A DNA stretch of 64,000 nt, taken from the NCBI GenBank assembly GCA_964651245.1, contig CAZYVI010000007.1:62001-126000 (forward strand), written 5' to 3'. A program made the position numbers and the translations under genes. This document shows positions 41,917-52,211 of this stretch, piece after piece (the first letter of the stretch is position 1; each line of letters starts with the position of its first letter). The notes beneath the pieces were generated by a model. The model was given only the letters and a program-made list of their open reading frames with translations. It ran no database searches and was not told the DNA's origin. The stretch is from Avedoeria sp964651245. GTDB lineage: Bacteria; Chloroflexota; Anaerolineae; Epilineales; Epilineaceae.

Positions 41917-43176
41917 GTGAAGACGATCCGATGGTTCATCGTCTGCGCCGCGCTGGCCGCGCTTGGCACCGTCGCCACGGCGACGAGCCGCGGCCAGGCC
42001 GAGGCGCAGTCGCTGCCGATCGCCGCCGCCGACGGGGTCGACGTCGTCGACATCCGGCCGTGGCTGGCCCAGGTGCGTGCAGACCACGGCCCCGCGTTCG
42101 AAGCGGCGGCCCAGCGGGCGGCGGCGGTGCAGCGGGCGGCGCTGCGCGCCACGGGCCGACCGTACGGCATGGAGCCCCTCGGCCGGGCGCAGGGGGGCGC
42201 CTACGAGCAGCTGATCGACGACTTCGAGGGCGTGGTCGTCGATCCGGCCAAGTGGTTCTGGAACTTCGACAACGACCTGCCGCCGACGCGCTTCGGCGAG
42301 TACTTCTGGGCGCTCAGCCAGTGCACCTCCAAGCCGCGCAAGCCGGGCGACATCCAGAGCCTGTGGGCCGTCGGCGGCGGGAGCGACGGCTCGAAGCTCA
42401 AGTGCGACGACCTCTACCCGTCGGGCGCGGCCAGCGAGGCGGCGCTGTTCCTCGACCTGCGCTATTGGGATCCGGCGGCGACGCAGCAGCTGGACCTCAA
42501 CTACGACGTCTGGCTCAACACACGCCTCGGCGTCGAGAACGGCGTCGTCCAGGACGGCCTGTTCGCCGTGCTGTGCATCCCTGAGAACGGCGAGGTCTGC
42601 TACCGGCAGGTGGTGCTCAAGGCCCAGTTCGGGCAGTCGCCCGAGGCTTGGTTCGAGTACCCGACCGTGATCAACCTGCTCAACGCCTGCAACTACTACC
42701 CGCCGTTCGAGTGCTACAGCCTGGCCGGGCGCGAGGTGATTTTGAAGTTCGTCTTCAAGACGCAGCGCACGGTGACCGGCCAGCAGCCGCCGTCGACCTA
42801 TCCGAACGGCGCGTTCATCGACAACGTGCGCCTCGCGGCGGACCGCGAGCCGGGTCCGCCGGTGTCGCTGCCGACGTGGACGGCGGTGCCGACGACGGAT
42901 GCCACGCTGCCGCCGATCCACACGGCGACGCCGTTCGCCACGCTGCCGCCGGACGTCACGGACACCCCCGGCCCGTCGGAGACGCCCGAGCTCGAGACGG
43001 CGACGCCCGATGCGCCGCCCGAGACGCCCACCGACGCCCCGACGGACACCCCGGAGGCGCCGACCGACACGCCCGAGCCCACGGCCACCCCGGCGCCGAG
43101 CGACACGCCCGAGCCGACGGCCACGCCCACGCGCGAGGCGCCGCGCGCGGTGTACATGCCGTACGCCGTGAAGTAG
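41917..43176 (+). CDS. Secreted protein with T/P-rich linker and VYMP tail
   Basis: The GTG start is supported by GGAAGGGGAA about 5 nt upstream. The 419-residue protein has a clean signal peptide (residues 1-31, cleavage near AEAQ). A unique globular domain of about 280 residues follows, with five or six cysteines and motifs such as YEQLIDDFEGVVVDPAKWFWNF, FLDLRYWDPAATQQLDLNYDV and AFIDNVRLAADRE. 'FIDNVRL' is typical of carbohydrate-binding or LamG-like beta-sandwich edges, so a jelly-roll fold is plausible. Residues about 320-405 are imperfect TDTPEPTATP repeats. The protein ends RAVYMPYAVK. No catalytic signature is seen; I do not recognise the domain. Confidence 0.78.
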   Translation: MKTIRWFIVCAALAALGTVATATSRGQAEAQSLPIAAADGVDVVDIRPWLAQVRADHGPAFEAAAQRAAAVQRAALRATGRPYGMEPLGRAQGGAYEQLIDDFEGVVVDPAKWFWNFDNDLPPTRFGEYFWALSQCTSKPRKPGDIQSLWAVGGGSDGSKLKCDDLYPSGAASEAALFLDLRYWDPAATQQLDLNYDVWLNTRLGVENGVVQDGLFAVLCIPENGEVCYRQVVLKAQFGQSPEAWFEYPTVINLLNACNYYPPFECYSLAGREVILKFVFKTQRTVTGQQPPSTYPNGAFIDNVRLAADREPGPPVSLPTWTAVPTTDATLPPIHTATPFATLPPDVTDTPGPSETPELETATPDAPPETPTDAPTDTPEAPTDTPEPTATPAPSDTPEPTATPTREAPRAVYMPYAVK

Positions 43177-43558
43177 CAGCCTGGGGTCGGCAGCCCGGCG
43201 CCGGAGCGCGGGCAGCCGACGGTGGTCACGTCGAACAGGACGAACCGAGGGGCCAGCCGACCATGCGGCTGGCCCCTCCTCTTGCCCGGCCGTCGCCGGC
43301 GGCGGGGCCGTCGCACGGACCCGGCGCGTCGCGTCGGTCGGACGTGGCGCAGGGGAACGGCGAGCCCTCAGCGGATGGCCATGGACTGGGACGACCGTGC
43401 GCCCACGGGCCCGCGACCACCGGTCGGCGACGCGCTCCCGTACGCCGTCCGCGTCCGGGTGGGTGGCTACGCTCGTCCCAGCCGCGCCAATCGGCGAGCG
43501 GCGACCCGGAGCGCGCCGACCTGTGGCCCGCGCCGGACGACCGAGGGCCGGGTCGAGA
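43177..43558. other. Intergenic region, 382 nt, terminator only
   Basis: Apart from the hairpin at 43247-43278, I see no gene or promoter in this convergent gap. The open frames crossing it have no ribosome site and low-complexity Arg/Gly/Pro composition. Confidence 0.6.
43247..43278. terminator. Bidirectional hairpin terminator
   Basis: Arms 43247-43259 and 43266-43278 form a perfect 13-bp stem (GAGGGGCCAGCCG with its complement) around the loop ACCATG. It follows the VYMP-tail protein gene and precedes the end of the convergent cytochrome gene. Only a weak CTCTT follows, not a true T-tract. Confidence 0.75.
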
Positions 43559-44110
43559 CTACTCTTGCGTCAGCAAGTAGCGGACGATGAGGTCGATGTC
43601 GCCCTGGCTGAGCACCGCGCCGCCGTTCACCGGCATGAGGCTGGCTCCCACCTTGCCATAGGTGGCATTGCCTGGCGCGATGAAGACACCCGGCTCGGCC
43701 AGCGCCTCGCGCAGGTAGCCCTCGGCGTCCGTCGCCGAGCCGGTATAGCCCGCGTCGGCGATCCGCTGTCCGGCGACGGTCGCGATGTTCGACAGGTCCG
43801 GACAGGTGGCGGCCGAGAACCCCAGGTCGGTCAGGGCGTGGCACGCCGCACAGGCCGCCATCTTCTCCTTGACCACCGCCACGTCGATCGCGTTCGGGTC
43901 GCGGGTCGCCTGGCCCTGGACGAGCGCCGTCAGCGTGGGCGCCACGCGGGCCATGGCGCGCGACGTGGACGTGCCGTCGGGCGTGGTGAGGAACAGCATC
44001 CGCATGATCGCCACCGTCAGGACGACGGCGATGAACAGGCTCGTCCAGGCGAACGCGCTGTACCCCAGGCGGAACACCTTGAACGGTGCGTCATCGTCTT
44101 GCATGGCCAT
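43559..44110 (-). CDS. Membrane-anchored c-type cytochrome
   Basis: The 183-residue protein has one N-terminal transmembrane helix (about residues 18-42) that would leave the rest outside the cytoplasm. A single heme-attachment motif CAACH is at residues 87-91. An axial Met is likely in GASLMPVNGG, followed by the terminal helix LSQGDIDLIVRYLLTQ typical of class I cytochromes c. The insert between Cys91 and the C-terminal part includes an additional Cys (ATCPDLSN). It should shuttle electrons at the outer face of the membrane. The partner is not encoded nearby. GAGGAG precedes the ATG. uvrB lies 102 nt upstream on the same strand with no clear functional link. Confidence 0.87.
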   Translation of the reverse strand: MAMQDDDAPFKVFRLGYSAFAWTSLFIAVVLTVAIMRMLFLTTPDGTSTSRAMARVAPTLTALVQGQATRDPNAIDVAVVKEKMAACAACHALTDLGFSAATCPDLSNIATVAGQRIADAGYTGSATDAEGYLREALAEPGVFIAPGNATYGKVGASLMPVNGGAVLSQGDIDLIVRYLLTQE

Positions 44111-44212
44111 CCGGCGACCAACTCCTCGCGGGCGAAGGGCAACGCCGCGATTCTAAGGCGGGCCCGGTGGGGGGTCAATTCCGTTTCGACGGCCGCCGGT
44201 CCAAGTCGGGTG

Positions 44213-46246
<2,034 letters not shown>

Positions 46247-46294
46247 CGGACACCTCGGGGTCGGGCGCGGGGGCGGCGCGGCCGCCGCCGGGTC

Positions 46295-48151
46295 TTAGGG
46301 GCGGCGTCGCACGTAGCGCAGCTGGAACGGTAGGTAGATGCGCGCCCGCGGCGCCGCCGTCGCCGCGGGCGCCGTCGGCGTCGACGCGTCGGTCGTCGGC
46401 GGCGCGCCGGTGGACGACGCCGGGGGCGGCGATGCATCGGCCGTGGCCGACGGCGCCGCCGGGGACGCCGTCGGCGCCGCGGTGGCGACGGCGGTCGGCG
46501 GCGGCGTCGCCGACGGCGGCGCGGTGGCGCTGGGCGGCGGGGTTGGGCTCGGCAGGGCGTCGAGCAGCGGCCCGCGCAGCCGGTGCGCCTCGCCGACGCT
46601 GCGGCGTCCCATGCCCGACGCGTTCGGGAAGCCGACGTGGAGGTCGTCGGTCCCGTCGCCGTCGCTGTCGGCCAGCGCCAAGCTGATGCCGCTGCCGCCG
46701 GAGTTCACTTCGGGGCCCAGCAGCCGCAGCGGCGCCGAGGCGACCGCCAGCGTGCCGGTCAGCGCCAGCGGGCCGCGCCAGCCGACGACCAGCCCGCCCT
46801 CGGCCCGCTCCGCCCCGTCCGTCGACACGCTCGCCGACGGCAGCGCCACCACCAGGTCGGGCCGCGCGTCGGCATCGAGCGCGCCCACGGCGACCGCCCA
46901 GCCCAGCTTGCCCTCGGGCAGATCGCTCGTCACCGTCAGGTGCGGCGTCGCGGCCAGGTCGAGCGTCCCGCGGCCCAGCGGACCCGCCACAGCGTACAGC
47001 CGGCCCCGCCGGCCATCCGCCAGCGGCGCACCCACGACGAGGTCGCGCCGGCCGTCGCCGTCGAGGTCGGCCAGGGCCAAGGGCTGCCCGTGGCAGCTGC
47101 ACTGGCCGAGGCTGAGCGCCCCCGCGATCGTCGTGCCGGCCGGCCCGACGACCGTGAGGTCGGCCGCTTCGGCGCGCAGTTCGGCGCCGGCCGCGGCGAT
47201 CGTCTGGCCGCGGAAGAGGTGGACGGCGCCGCCATCGGCCGGACCGGCCACGCCGGGCGGCGGGCTCCAGGCGCCGACGAGCAAGTCGGTCCGGCCGTCC
47301 TCGTCGGCGTCGGCGGCCAGCAGCGCCGTCCCGAAGTAGCCGCGCGGCGCCGTGCCCAGGAGGGTGCGGTCGGCCGGCCGGTTGCGCAGGTTCTCGACCC
47401 GGCCCTTGGTGAGCGGACCGAACCAGACGAAGACGGCCCCGGCGAAGTCGCCGCGCAGCACGGCTGCGGCGGCGATGTCGCCGCGGCCGTCGCCGTTGAA
47501 GTCGCCGACCGCGACGTCGGTGCCGAGGCGGTCCGAGTCGAACGGCGTGCTGTTGCCGGCGAGGAGCACGTCGGGGCTTTGGCGCAGGAAGTCGATCGCC
47601 CCGCCGGCCTGCGGCCCCCCGAGCATGGCGTAGACCGCGCCGGCGTTGGCTTGGTCGAACGGGTCGGCCAGCAGCGAGCCGATCACCAGGTCGTCGACCC
47701 CGTCGCCCGATACGTCGCCCGCCGCCACGCTGACGCCGAGCCGCGCCTCGCGGCCAACGCCCATGAACGACCAGCGCTGCGGGACCTGCTGGGCCATGTC
47801 GAGGACCGCGGGCCAGTCGCTGCGGCCGAAGAGGGCATAGGCGCGGCCGACGATGTTGCGGCCGCCCGTCGAGCCCCAGTGGGCGCCGAGCACGAGGTCG
47901 CGGCGGCCGTCGCCGTTGAGGTCGCCGACCTTGAGGTCGTTGCCGAGCTGCTCTTTGTCCGGCGCGCCGGAGATCACGGTGTGGCCCGGGCCGGGCGTGG
48001 CCAGGTCGATCGTCCGCTCGACCCCCGCGGCGCTGGCGCGGCCGGGGCGGGTCCCGTCCGCCGACCGCGGCCGAGCCGTGGCGACCAGCGACAGGCAGCC
48101 GGCCGCGCAGGCCAGCCAGGGAATCCACCGCGAACGACGGCGCGACTGCAT
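46295..48151 (-). CDS. Secreted FG-GAP/integrin-like propeller with T/P-rich linker and IYLP tail
   Basis: The 618-residue protein starts at the ATG right after an extended -10 box, so its mRNA is probably leaderless. Residues 1-33 are a signal peptide. FG-GAP blades follow, recognisable by the calcium-binding loops GDLNGDGRRDLVLGA, GDVSGDGVDDLVIGS, GDFNGDGRGDIAAAA, ADADEDGRTDLLVGA, ADLDGDGRRDLVVGA and ADSDGDGTDDLHVGF, that is, six or seven repeats of an integrin-alpha-type beta-propeller. An Ala/Pro/Ser/Thr linker (about residues 535-600) leads to the tail RARIYLPFQLRYVRRRP. It is expected to be cell-surface and calcium-stabilised, with adhesion or ligand binding inferred. uvrB follows 48 nt downstream. 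Confidence 0.85.
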   Translation of the reverse strand: MQSRRRSRWIPWLACAAGCLSLVATARPRSADGTRPGRASAAGVERTIDLATPGPGHTVISGAPDKEQLGNDLKVGDLNGDGRRDLVLGAHWGSTGGRNIVGRAYALFGRSDWPAVLDMAQQVPQRWSFMGVGREARLGVSVAAGDVSGDGVDDLVIGSLLADPFDQANAGAVYAMLGGPQAGGAIDFLRQSPDVLLAGNSTPFDSDRLGTDVAVGDFNGDGRGDIAAAAVLRGDFAGAVFVWFGPLTKGRVENLRNRPADRTLLGTAPRGYFGTALLAADADEDGRTDLLVGAWSPPPGVAGPADGGAVHLFRGQTIAAAGAELRAEAADLTVVGPAGTTIAGALSLGQCSCHGQPLALADLDGDGRRDLVVGAPLADGRRGRLYAVAGPLGRGTLDLAATPHLTVTSDLPEGKLGWAVAVGALDADARPDLVVALPSASVSTDGAERAEGGLVVGWRGPLALTGTLAVASAPLRLLGPEVNSGGSGISLALADSDGDGTDDLHVGFPNASGMGRRSVGEAHRLRGPLLDALPSPTPPPSATAPPSATPPPTAVATAAPTASPAAPSATADASPPPASSTGAPPTTDASTPTAPAATAAPRARIYLPFQLRYVRRRP

Positions 48152-48157
48152 CCGGCA

Positions 48158-48166
48158 AGCATAGCA
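48158..48166 (-). promoter_or_regulatory. Extended -10 (TGCTATGCT) for the leaderless FG-GAP mRNA
   Basis: On the minus strand TG-C-TATGCT is followed by 6 nt (TGCCGG) and ATG at 48151. There is no Shine-Dalgarno sequence. Confidence 0.6.
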
Positions 48167-48196
48167 GCCACCGGCGGCCGGCGGCCGGGCGCGCGA

Positions 48197-48225
48197 TTGC
48201 CGCACCGCCCCGCGCCGCCTACACT
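48197..48225 (+). promoter_or_regulatory. Promoter TTGCCG-17-TACACT for a leaderless small membrane protein mRNA
   Basis: TTGCCG (48197-48202) and TACACT (48220-48225) are 17 nt apart, and TACACT ends 6 nt before the GTG at 48232. It is arranged back to back with the FG-GAP promoter. Confidence 0.6.
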
Positions 48226-48231
48226 CTCGCG

Positions 48232-48552
48232 GTGTCTCGCCGACCCATCGAGGAGCCGTCGATGTCCCTGGCCCTGGCCGCCGACCTCGCCGCGTCGCTG
48301 CTGCTGCTCGTCGCGTTCGTGACCCACACGCTCCTGGCGGCGATCCTGTTCGCGGCCTGGCGCGGGCTCCGCGCCGCCGAGCGCGCCCTGCCGGCGTCGC
48401 TGGGCGCGGCCGCGACGCGTCTCGACGACGTGCGCGGCGCGCTGCAGCAGGTCACCCGCCGCGCCGTGGCGCCTCAGATCGACGCGCTGGCGGCGCTGGC
48501 CGGCTTGCGCGCCGGCTGGTCGGCGCTCTGGGGTTCGACGCGCCGGTCGTAG
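48232..48552 (+). CDS. Small single-span membrane protein
   Basis: The 106-residue protein is not assigned to a family. The GTG start is supported by a -10 box exactly 6 nt upstream; a later ATG would lose ten residues. Residues 12-42 form one strong transmembrane segment (LAADLAASLLLLVAFVTHTL...). An amphipathic Ala/Arg/Leu helix follows (RLDDVRGALQQVTRRAVAPQ), reminiscent of DUF948-like membrane coiled-coil proteins. Its last 79 nt overlap the end of the NYN-domain gene on the opposite strand. Function unknown. Confidence 0.6.
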   Translation: MSRRPIEEPSMSLALAADLAASLLLLVAFVTHTLLAAILFAAWRGLRAAERALPASLGAAATRLDDVRGALQQVTRRAVAPQIDALAALAGLRAGWSALWGSTRRS

Positions 48553-49490
48553 CCCTCGGCGGCGATGGCGTCGGCCGCGGTCGGGTCGCCGGGCGACGCG
48601 GCCGCGCCCGCCTCGTCCACCACGCCGGCCGCGGCGTCGCCGGGCCCGCCGCGGTCGTCCGCCGCCGGCGCGCCGCCCGTCCGCCCGATGCGGCTCTCCT
48701 CGAAGTGCGGCGGCGGTAGCTGCGAACAGGCGATCACGGCGGGGTGGTCGGCGTTGAGCTCCAGCGTGCGCAGCGTTCGGCCGTCGTCCGTCGGGCGGTG
48801 GCTCTCGACGAGGATGCCGCGCTCCTTGAACTCGGTCAGCTGGTCGGTGACGCGGTCCTCGCGGAAGCCCAGCCCGTGGTGCGGCGACAGGGCGTGCGAG
48901 CGGATGAAGCCGAAGGTCATGTAGGGCCGGTGACCGGCCAGCCACAGCACGAGCTGCAGCAGCCGCAGCTCGTCGTCCGCGGGCGCGACCGACGGCGCGA
49001 GGGGCGCCAGCGCGTCGGCGATCGGGTCGCAGACGTCGGCGCTCTCGATGAGGTCGCTCGAGACGCTGCCGGGCACGCCGGCGATGACGACCTGCTTGCC
49101 GAAGCGGTGCCGGGCGCGGGCCGTCACCCGGATGAAGTCGGAGTCGCCGGTCATGAGCACCAGCGTCTGGACGTACGGCCGGTCGAGCAGGCAGTCGATG
49201 ATGTCCATCAACATCGCCATGTCGGCGCTGGACTTGTGGGCCACGTCCGGGCTGCGGCGCGGCACGTCGCGGGGCGTGATGCCGGCCACCTCGAGCTTGC
49301 GGCGGTAGAGCGCCGGGTGCTGGGTGAAGTCGGCGTAGGCGTACGCCACCGCCACCGGGCCGTACTTGCGCGCCTTCTCCATGAGCGCCTGCGGATCGGG
49401 TTCGACCCCGTAGTTGTTCAGCAGGCCGTAGCGCACGTTCTCGAAGTCGATGAACAGGCCGACCTCGTGGGGCGTCGTCACGCGCGCCAC
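48474..49490 (-). CDS. NYN-domain (LabA/DUF88-like) putative RNase
   Basis: The 338-residue protein begins at a GTG. Residues 10-155 form a PIN-like NYN domain: GLFIDFENVRYG with the first acidic residue, KSSADMAMLMDIIDCLL, LVLMTGDSDFIRVTARAR and KQVVIAGVPGSVSSDLIESADV. These acidic residues are the metal-binding set of NYN nucleases. A winged-helix-like or OST-HTH-like region follows (about residues 170-250, LRLLQLVLWLAGHRPYMTFGFIRSH and VTDQLTEFKERGILVES). The last 80 residues are Ala/Gly/Asp-rich and disordered. It is expected to be a cytoplasmic ribonuclease or RNA-binding regulator. It sits 85 nt downstream of miaB, a tRNA-modification gene, possibly on the same transcript. Confidence 0.82.
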   Translation of the reverse strand: MARVTTPHEVGLFIDFENVRYGLLNNYGVEPDPQALMEKARKYGPVAVAYAYADFTQHPALYRRKLEVAGITPRDVPRRSPDVAHKSSADMAMLMDIIDCLLDRPYVQTLVLMTGDSDFIRVTARARHRFGKQVVIAGVPGSVSSDLIESADVCDPIADALAPLAPSVAPADDELRLLQLVLWLAGHRPYMTFGFIRSHALSPHHGLGFREDRVTDQLTEFKERGILVESHRPTDDGRTLRTLELNADHPAVIACSQLPPPHFEESRIGRTGGAPAADDRGGPGDAAAGVVDEAGAAASPGDPTAADAIAAEGYDRRVEPQSADQPARKPASAASASI

Positions 49491-49575
49491 CCCCCGCCGT
49501 CGATCGGGCCGCCGGACGCCGCGCCGTCGCGGCGCCGCTCACTTGGCCCGGCCCACCGACCGCCCCCGCGACCGC

Positions 49576-50976
49576 TCATCCGGCCGCCAGCGCGATCGTC
49601 TCTCGCACCGCCGGCGCCGGGGCGTCGGCGGCGCGGCCGACCATCGACCACGGGCCCGACCACTCGATGCGGACGTCGACGACGCGGCCGAGCAGCGGCC
49701 GCGGATCGGCCAGATAGACCAGCTTGTTCGTGCGCGTCCGGCCCCGCCAGCGCTCGCGATCGCGGCCCTCGACGAGCACCTCGACCGTCTGGCCGACGAG
49801 GCGCTCGTTGAGCCGGCCGACGATGCCCTCCTGGAGCGCGTCGAGCGCCTGACGGCGCCGCTCCTTCTCGGCCTCGGGCACGTCGTCGAGCATCATCTTG
49901 GCCGCCACCGTGCCCGGCCGGGCCGAGAACTTCGCCAGGTGGGCCTTGTCGAGCTCGAGCTCGGCCAGGATGTCGTACGTGGCCTGGAACTGCGCCTCGG
50001 TCTCGCCGGGGAAGCCCACGATGATGTCGGTGTGGATGGCGGCGCCCGGGATGCGGCGGCGGATCCGCTCGACGAGCCGGCGGTAGTCGTCGGCGGTGTA
50101 GCCGCGCTTCATGCGCGCCAACACCTCGTCGTCCCCGGCCTGGATCGGCACCTCGATGTGCTCCATGACCTTCGGCAGCCGGGCGACGGCGTCGAGAAGC
50201 TCGTCGGTCATGAACGCCGGGTGGCCGGTCAGGAAGCGGATCCGCTCGAGGCCGTCGACGGCGTCGAGGCGCTCGAGCAGCCGCGGCAAGCCGTCGCTCG
50301 CGCCCCAGTCGTAGCCGTAGCGGTCGACGATCTGGCCGAGCAGCGTGACCTCGCGCACCCCCTGCTCCACCAGGCTGCGGACGTGCGCCTCGACCTCGTC
50401 CGGCGGCCGGCTGCGCTCGCGGCCCCGGCGCGACGGGATGATGCAGAACGTGCAGACCCAGTTGCAGCCGAAGATGATCGGCACGTGGGCGCTGACGAGC
50501 GTCGCGCGCTCGCGCTCGGGCAACACGAGCCGTCCATGGCCCAGCCGCGGGTCGTCGCCATCGTCCTGAAGCGCCCACCGGGCCGCCAGCTGCGCCGCCT
50601 CGCTCGACCGCGCCGCGCGGTCCAGGGCGCGGGCCGCGACGAAGTCGACGAGCGGCTGCGTCTCACTGGGCGGGATCAGCACGTCGACGCCGGGGAAGCG
50701 GCGCGCCAGGGCCGGCGACGGCTTGGCGCCCACCAGGCAGCCCATCAGCCCGATGACCATGTCGGGCCGCGTCGCCTTGACGGCGCGCAGCGAGCCCAAC
50801 CGGCCATAGATCTTGTCCTCGGCTTGCTGTCGCACGACGCAGGTGTTGAGGACGACGACGTCGGCGTCCTCGGCCTGCTCCGTCCAGCCGTAGCCCAGCC
50901 GCTCGAGCTCGCTGGCCAGGCGCTGGCTGTCGGCCGTGTTCATCTGACAGCCAATCGTCCAAATGTGGTACTTCAT
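49576..50976 (-). CDS. miaB: tRNA-2-methylthio-N6-adenosine methylthiotransferase (MiaB)
   Basis: MiaB adds the methylthio group to i6A37 of tRNAs using two [4Fe-4S] clusters and SAM. The 466-residue protein has the N-terminal cluster cysteines Cys10 (TIGCQMN), Cys46 (LNTCVVR) and Cys80 (LMGCLVG). The radical-SAM motif is CNWVCTFC (Cys171, 175, 178). Further motifs are EVTLLGQIVDRYG, HIEVPIQAGDDEVLARMKRGYT, TDIIVGFPGE and a C-terminal TRAM domain (LVGQTVEVLVEG, GRTRTNKLVYL). The GQNVNSYG consensus is changed to GQIVDRYG, so a MiaB-like sibling (MtaB/YqeV) is the alternative. A strong promoter lies upstream. Confidence 0.93.
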   Translation of the reverse strand: MKYHIWTIGCQMNTADSQRLASELERLGYGWTEQAEDADVVVLNTCVVRQQAEDKIYGRLGSLRAVKATRPDMVIGLMGCLVGAKPSPALARRFPGVDVLIPPSETQPLVDFVAARALDRAARSSEAAQLAARWALQDDGDDPRLGHGRLVLPERERATLVSAHVPIIFGCNWVCTFCIIPSRRGRERSRPPDEVEAHVRSLVEQGVREVTLLGQIVDRYGYDWGASDGLPRLLERLDAVDGLERIRFLTGHPAFMTDELLDAVARLPKVMEHIEVPIQAGDDEVLARMKRGYTADDYRRLVERIRRRIPGAAIHTDIIVGFPGETEAQFQATYDILAELELDKAHLAKFSARPGTVAAKMMLDDVPEAEKERRRQALDALQEGIVGRLNERLVGQTVEVLVEGRDRERWRGRTRTNKLVYLADPRPLLGRVVDVRIEWSGPWSMVGRAADAPAPAVRETIALAAG

Positions 50977-51003
50977 CCCAGTCGATCCCCCGAATCAGGC
51001 GGC

Positions 51004-51032
51004 ATTCTAGCCACCGCCCCCTCGGTGGTCAA
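51004..51032 (-). promoter_or_regulatory. Promoter TTGACC-17-TAGAAT for miaB
   Basis: On the minus strand TTGACC (51027-51032) and TAGAAT (51004-51009) are 17 nt apart. Transcription would start near 50997, leaving a roughly 20-nt leader with a GGGGGA ribosome site. It is one of the two best sigma-70-like promoters in the window. Confidence 0.65.
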
Positions 51033-51048
51033 CGCTCCGCCCGGCCGT

Positions 51049-51426
51049 TTAGAAGCGCGCCACGACGCCCTCGAGGTCCCAGTACGCCGCCAGCCGGGCG
51101 ATACGGCCGTCGGCGGCGACCACGAACACGTTGATGCCGGCGAACTCGATGCGGTTGCCGCCGGCGCTCGTGCCCGCCGCCGTCCAGTGCGCGGCCGCGG
51201 CGTCGCCGCGCACGTAGACGTCGCCCGGTGTCATGGCCAGCGTCTGCCAGGCGCGGTGCAGGCGGCGGTGGAACTTGGCCATGTCGGGCGGCCCGACGAG
51301 CGCCGGCGTGCCCACCGGGTCCTCGACGGTGGCGTCGTCGGTGAACAGCGCGGCGAAGGCGTCGCCGTCGGGCGCCGTCACGGCCTCGAAGTAGCGCCGC
51401 ACGGCACCGGTCACACGGTCGTCCAC
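51049..51426 (-). CDS. SnoaL-like / steroid-isomerase-fold protein
   Basis: The 125-residue protein has the NTF2-like cone fold pattern: RRYFEAVTAPDGDAFAALFTDDATVEDPVGTPALVG at the start, then FHRRLHRAWQTLAMTPGDVYVRGDAAAAHWTAAGT, and the closing FVVAADGRIARLAAYWDLEGV. It resembles ketosteroid isomerase and SnoaL relatives, which act on or bind small hydrophobic molecules. DDATVEDP is the classic active-site loop. The GTG start has GAGGAGGGG upstream. It follows the two lipoprotein genes by 35 nt and probably closes their operon. Substrate unknown. Confidence 0.83.
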   Translation of the reverse strand: MDDRVTGAVRRYFEAVTAPDGDAFAALFTDDATVEDPVGTPALVGPPDMAKFHRRLHRAWQTLAMTPGDVYVRGDAAAAHWTAAGTSAGGNRIEFAGINVFVVAADGRIARLAAYWDLEGVVARF

Positions 51427-51461
51427 TGCATCCCCTCCTCGCGGGTGTCGGCTCGAGTTCG

Positions 51462-52211
51462 CTACGGCGCGGCGGGCGCCTCGCCGTCCAACCAGGCGTC
51501 CTTCGTGAACACGTTCCAGCCGCCGCCCCAGCCGGCCGGGCGCGCGCGCGTCGTGATCTGCATCGTGACCGCGACCTCGCCGCCGGCTGCGAGGCTGAAG
51601 CCGCGGGCGATCGGCTCGACGTGGGCTTCGAGCGCCGTGCGAACGCCGTGCGCGTCGACGCCGAAGACGGTCGGCGCGGCGACGAACACCCGGTCCCAGT
51701 CCCCCGCCGGCAGCGGCCCGCGGGCCACCGTCACCGCCGCGCCGGTGCGCGCGTCGAGCGTGACGGCGCGCCGCGTCGTCGGCACGGCCGTCCAGCCGAC
51801 GTCGCGCGCCCGGCCGCGGTTGGCGCCGGCGCAGTCCAGCAGCTCGAGCTCCAGCGACGCGAAGCCGCCCTGCCCGGCCGGGTCGGCGGCGAGCCGCAGC
51901 TCGAGCGTCCCCGTCACCGCCGCCGCCGCGGGGCCGTCGAACGCCACGAAGCAGCCCTCGTACACCGGCACCGACGGCGTCGCCACGCGCGGCGTGAGGG
52001 CAACGCGCGGCGCCGCGGTCGGGTGCGCGCCGACGGTCGCACTGCCGGGCGGTGCCGCGGGCGCCGTCGGACCCCGGACCGCGTCGCGGTCGCCGCTCGC
52101 CGACGGCCCGGCCGGCGCGCCCGCCCCGCAGCCGCCGGCCGCGCCGGCCCACGCCAGCCCGACGAGCGCGGCGGCCACCCAGGTGCGGACGGCGCGCCGC
52201 TGGGACGTCAC
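51462..52211 (-). CDS. Putative lipoprotein (DUF4382-like beta-sandwich)
   Basis: The 249-residue protein starts at a GTG overlapping the rhodanese stop (GTGA). The signal peptide ends in AGGC (lipobox), followed by a Pro/Ala/Thr-rich stretch and a beta-rich domain. The order of elements (GWTAVPTTRRAVTLDARTG, then LPAGDWDRVFVAAPTVFGV, then ARGFSLAAGGEVAVTMQI) resembles the DUF4382 layout. That match is from memory and weak. Two cysteines (EGCF and LLDCAG) may pair. Anchored outside the membrane; function unknown. Confidence 0.68.
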   Translation of the reverse strand: MTSQRRAVRTWVAAALVGLAWAGAAGGCGAGAPAGPSASGDRDAVRGPTAPAAPPGSATVGAHPTAAPRVALTPRVATPSVPVYEGCFVAFDGPAAAAVTGTLELRLAADPAGQGGFASLELELLDCAGANRGRARDVGWTAVPTTRRAVTLDARTGAAVTVARGPLPAGDWDRVFVAAPTVFGVDAHGVRTALEAHVEPIARGFSLAAGGEVAVTMQITTRARPAGWGGGWNVFTKDAWLDGEAPAAP

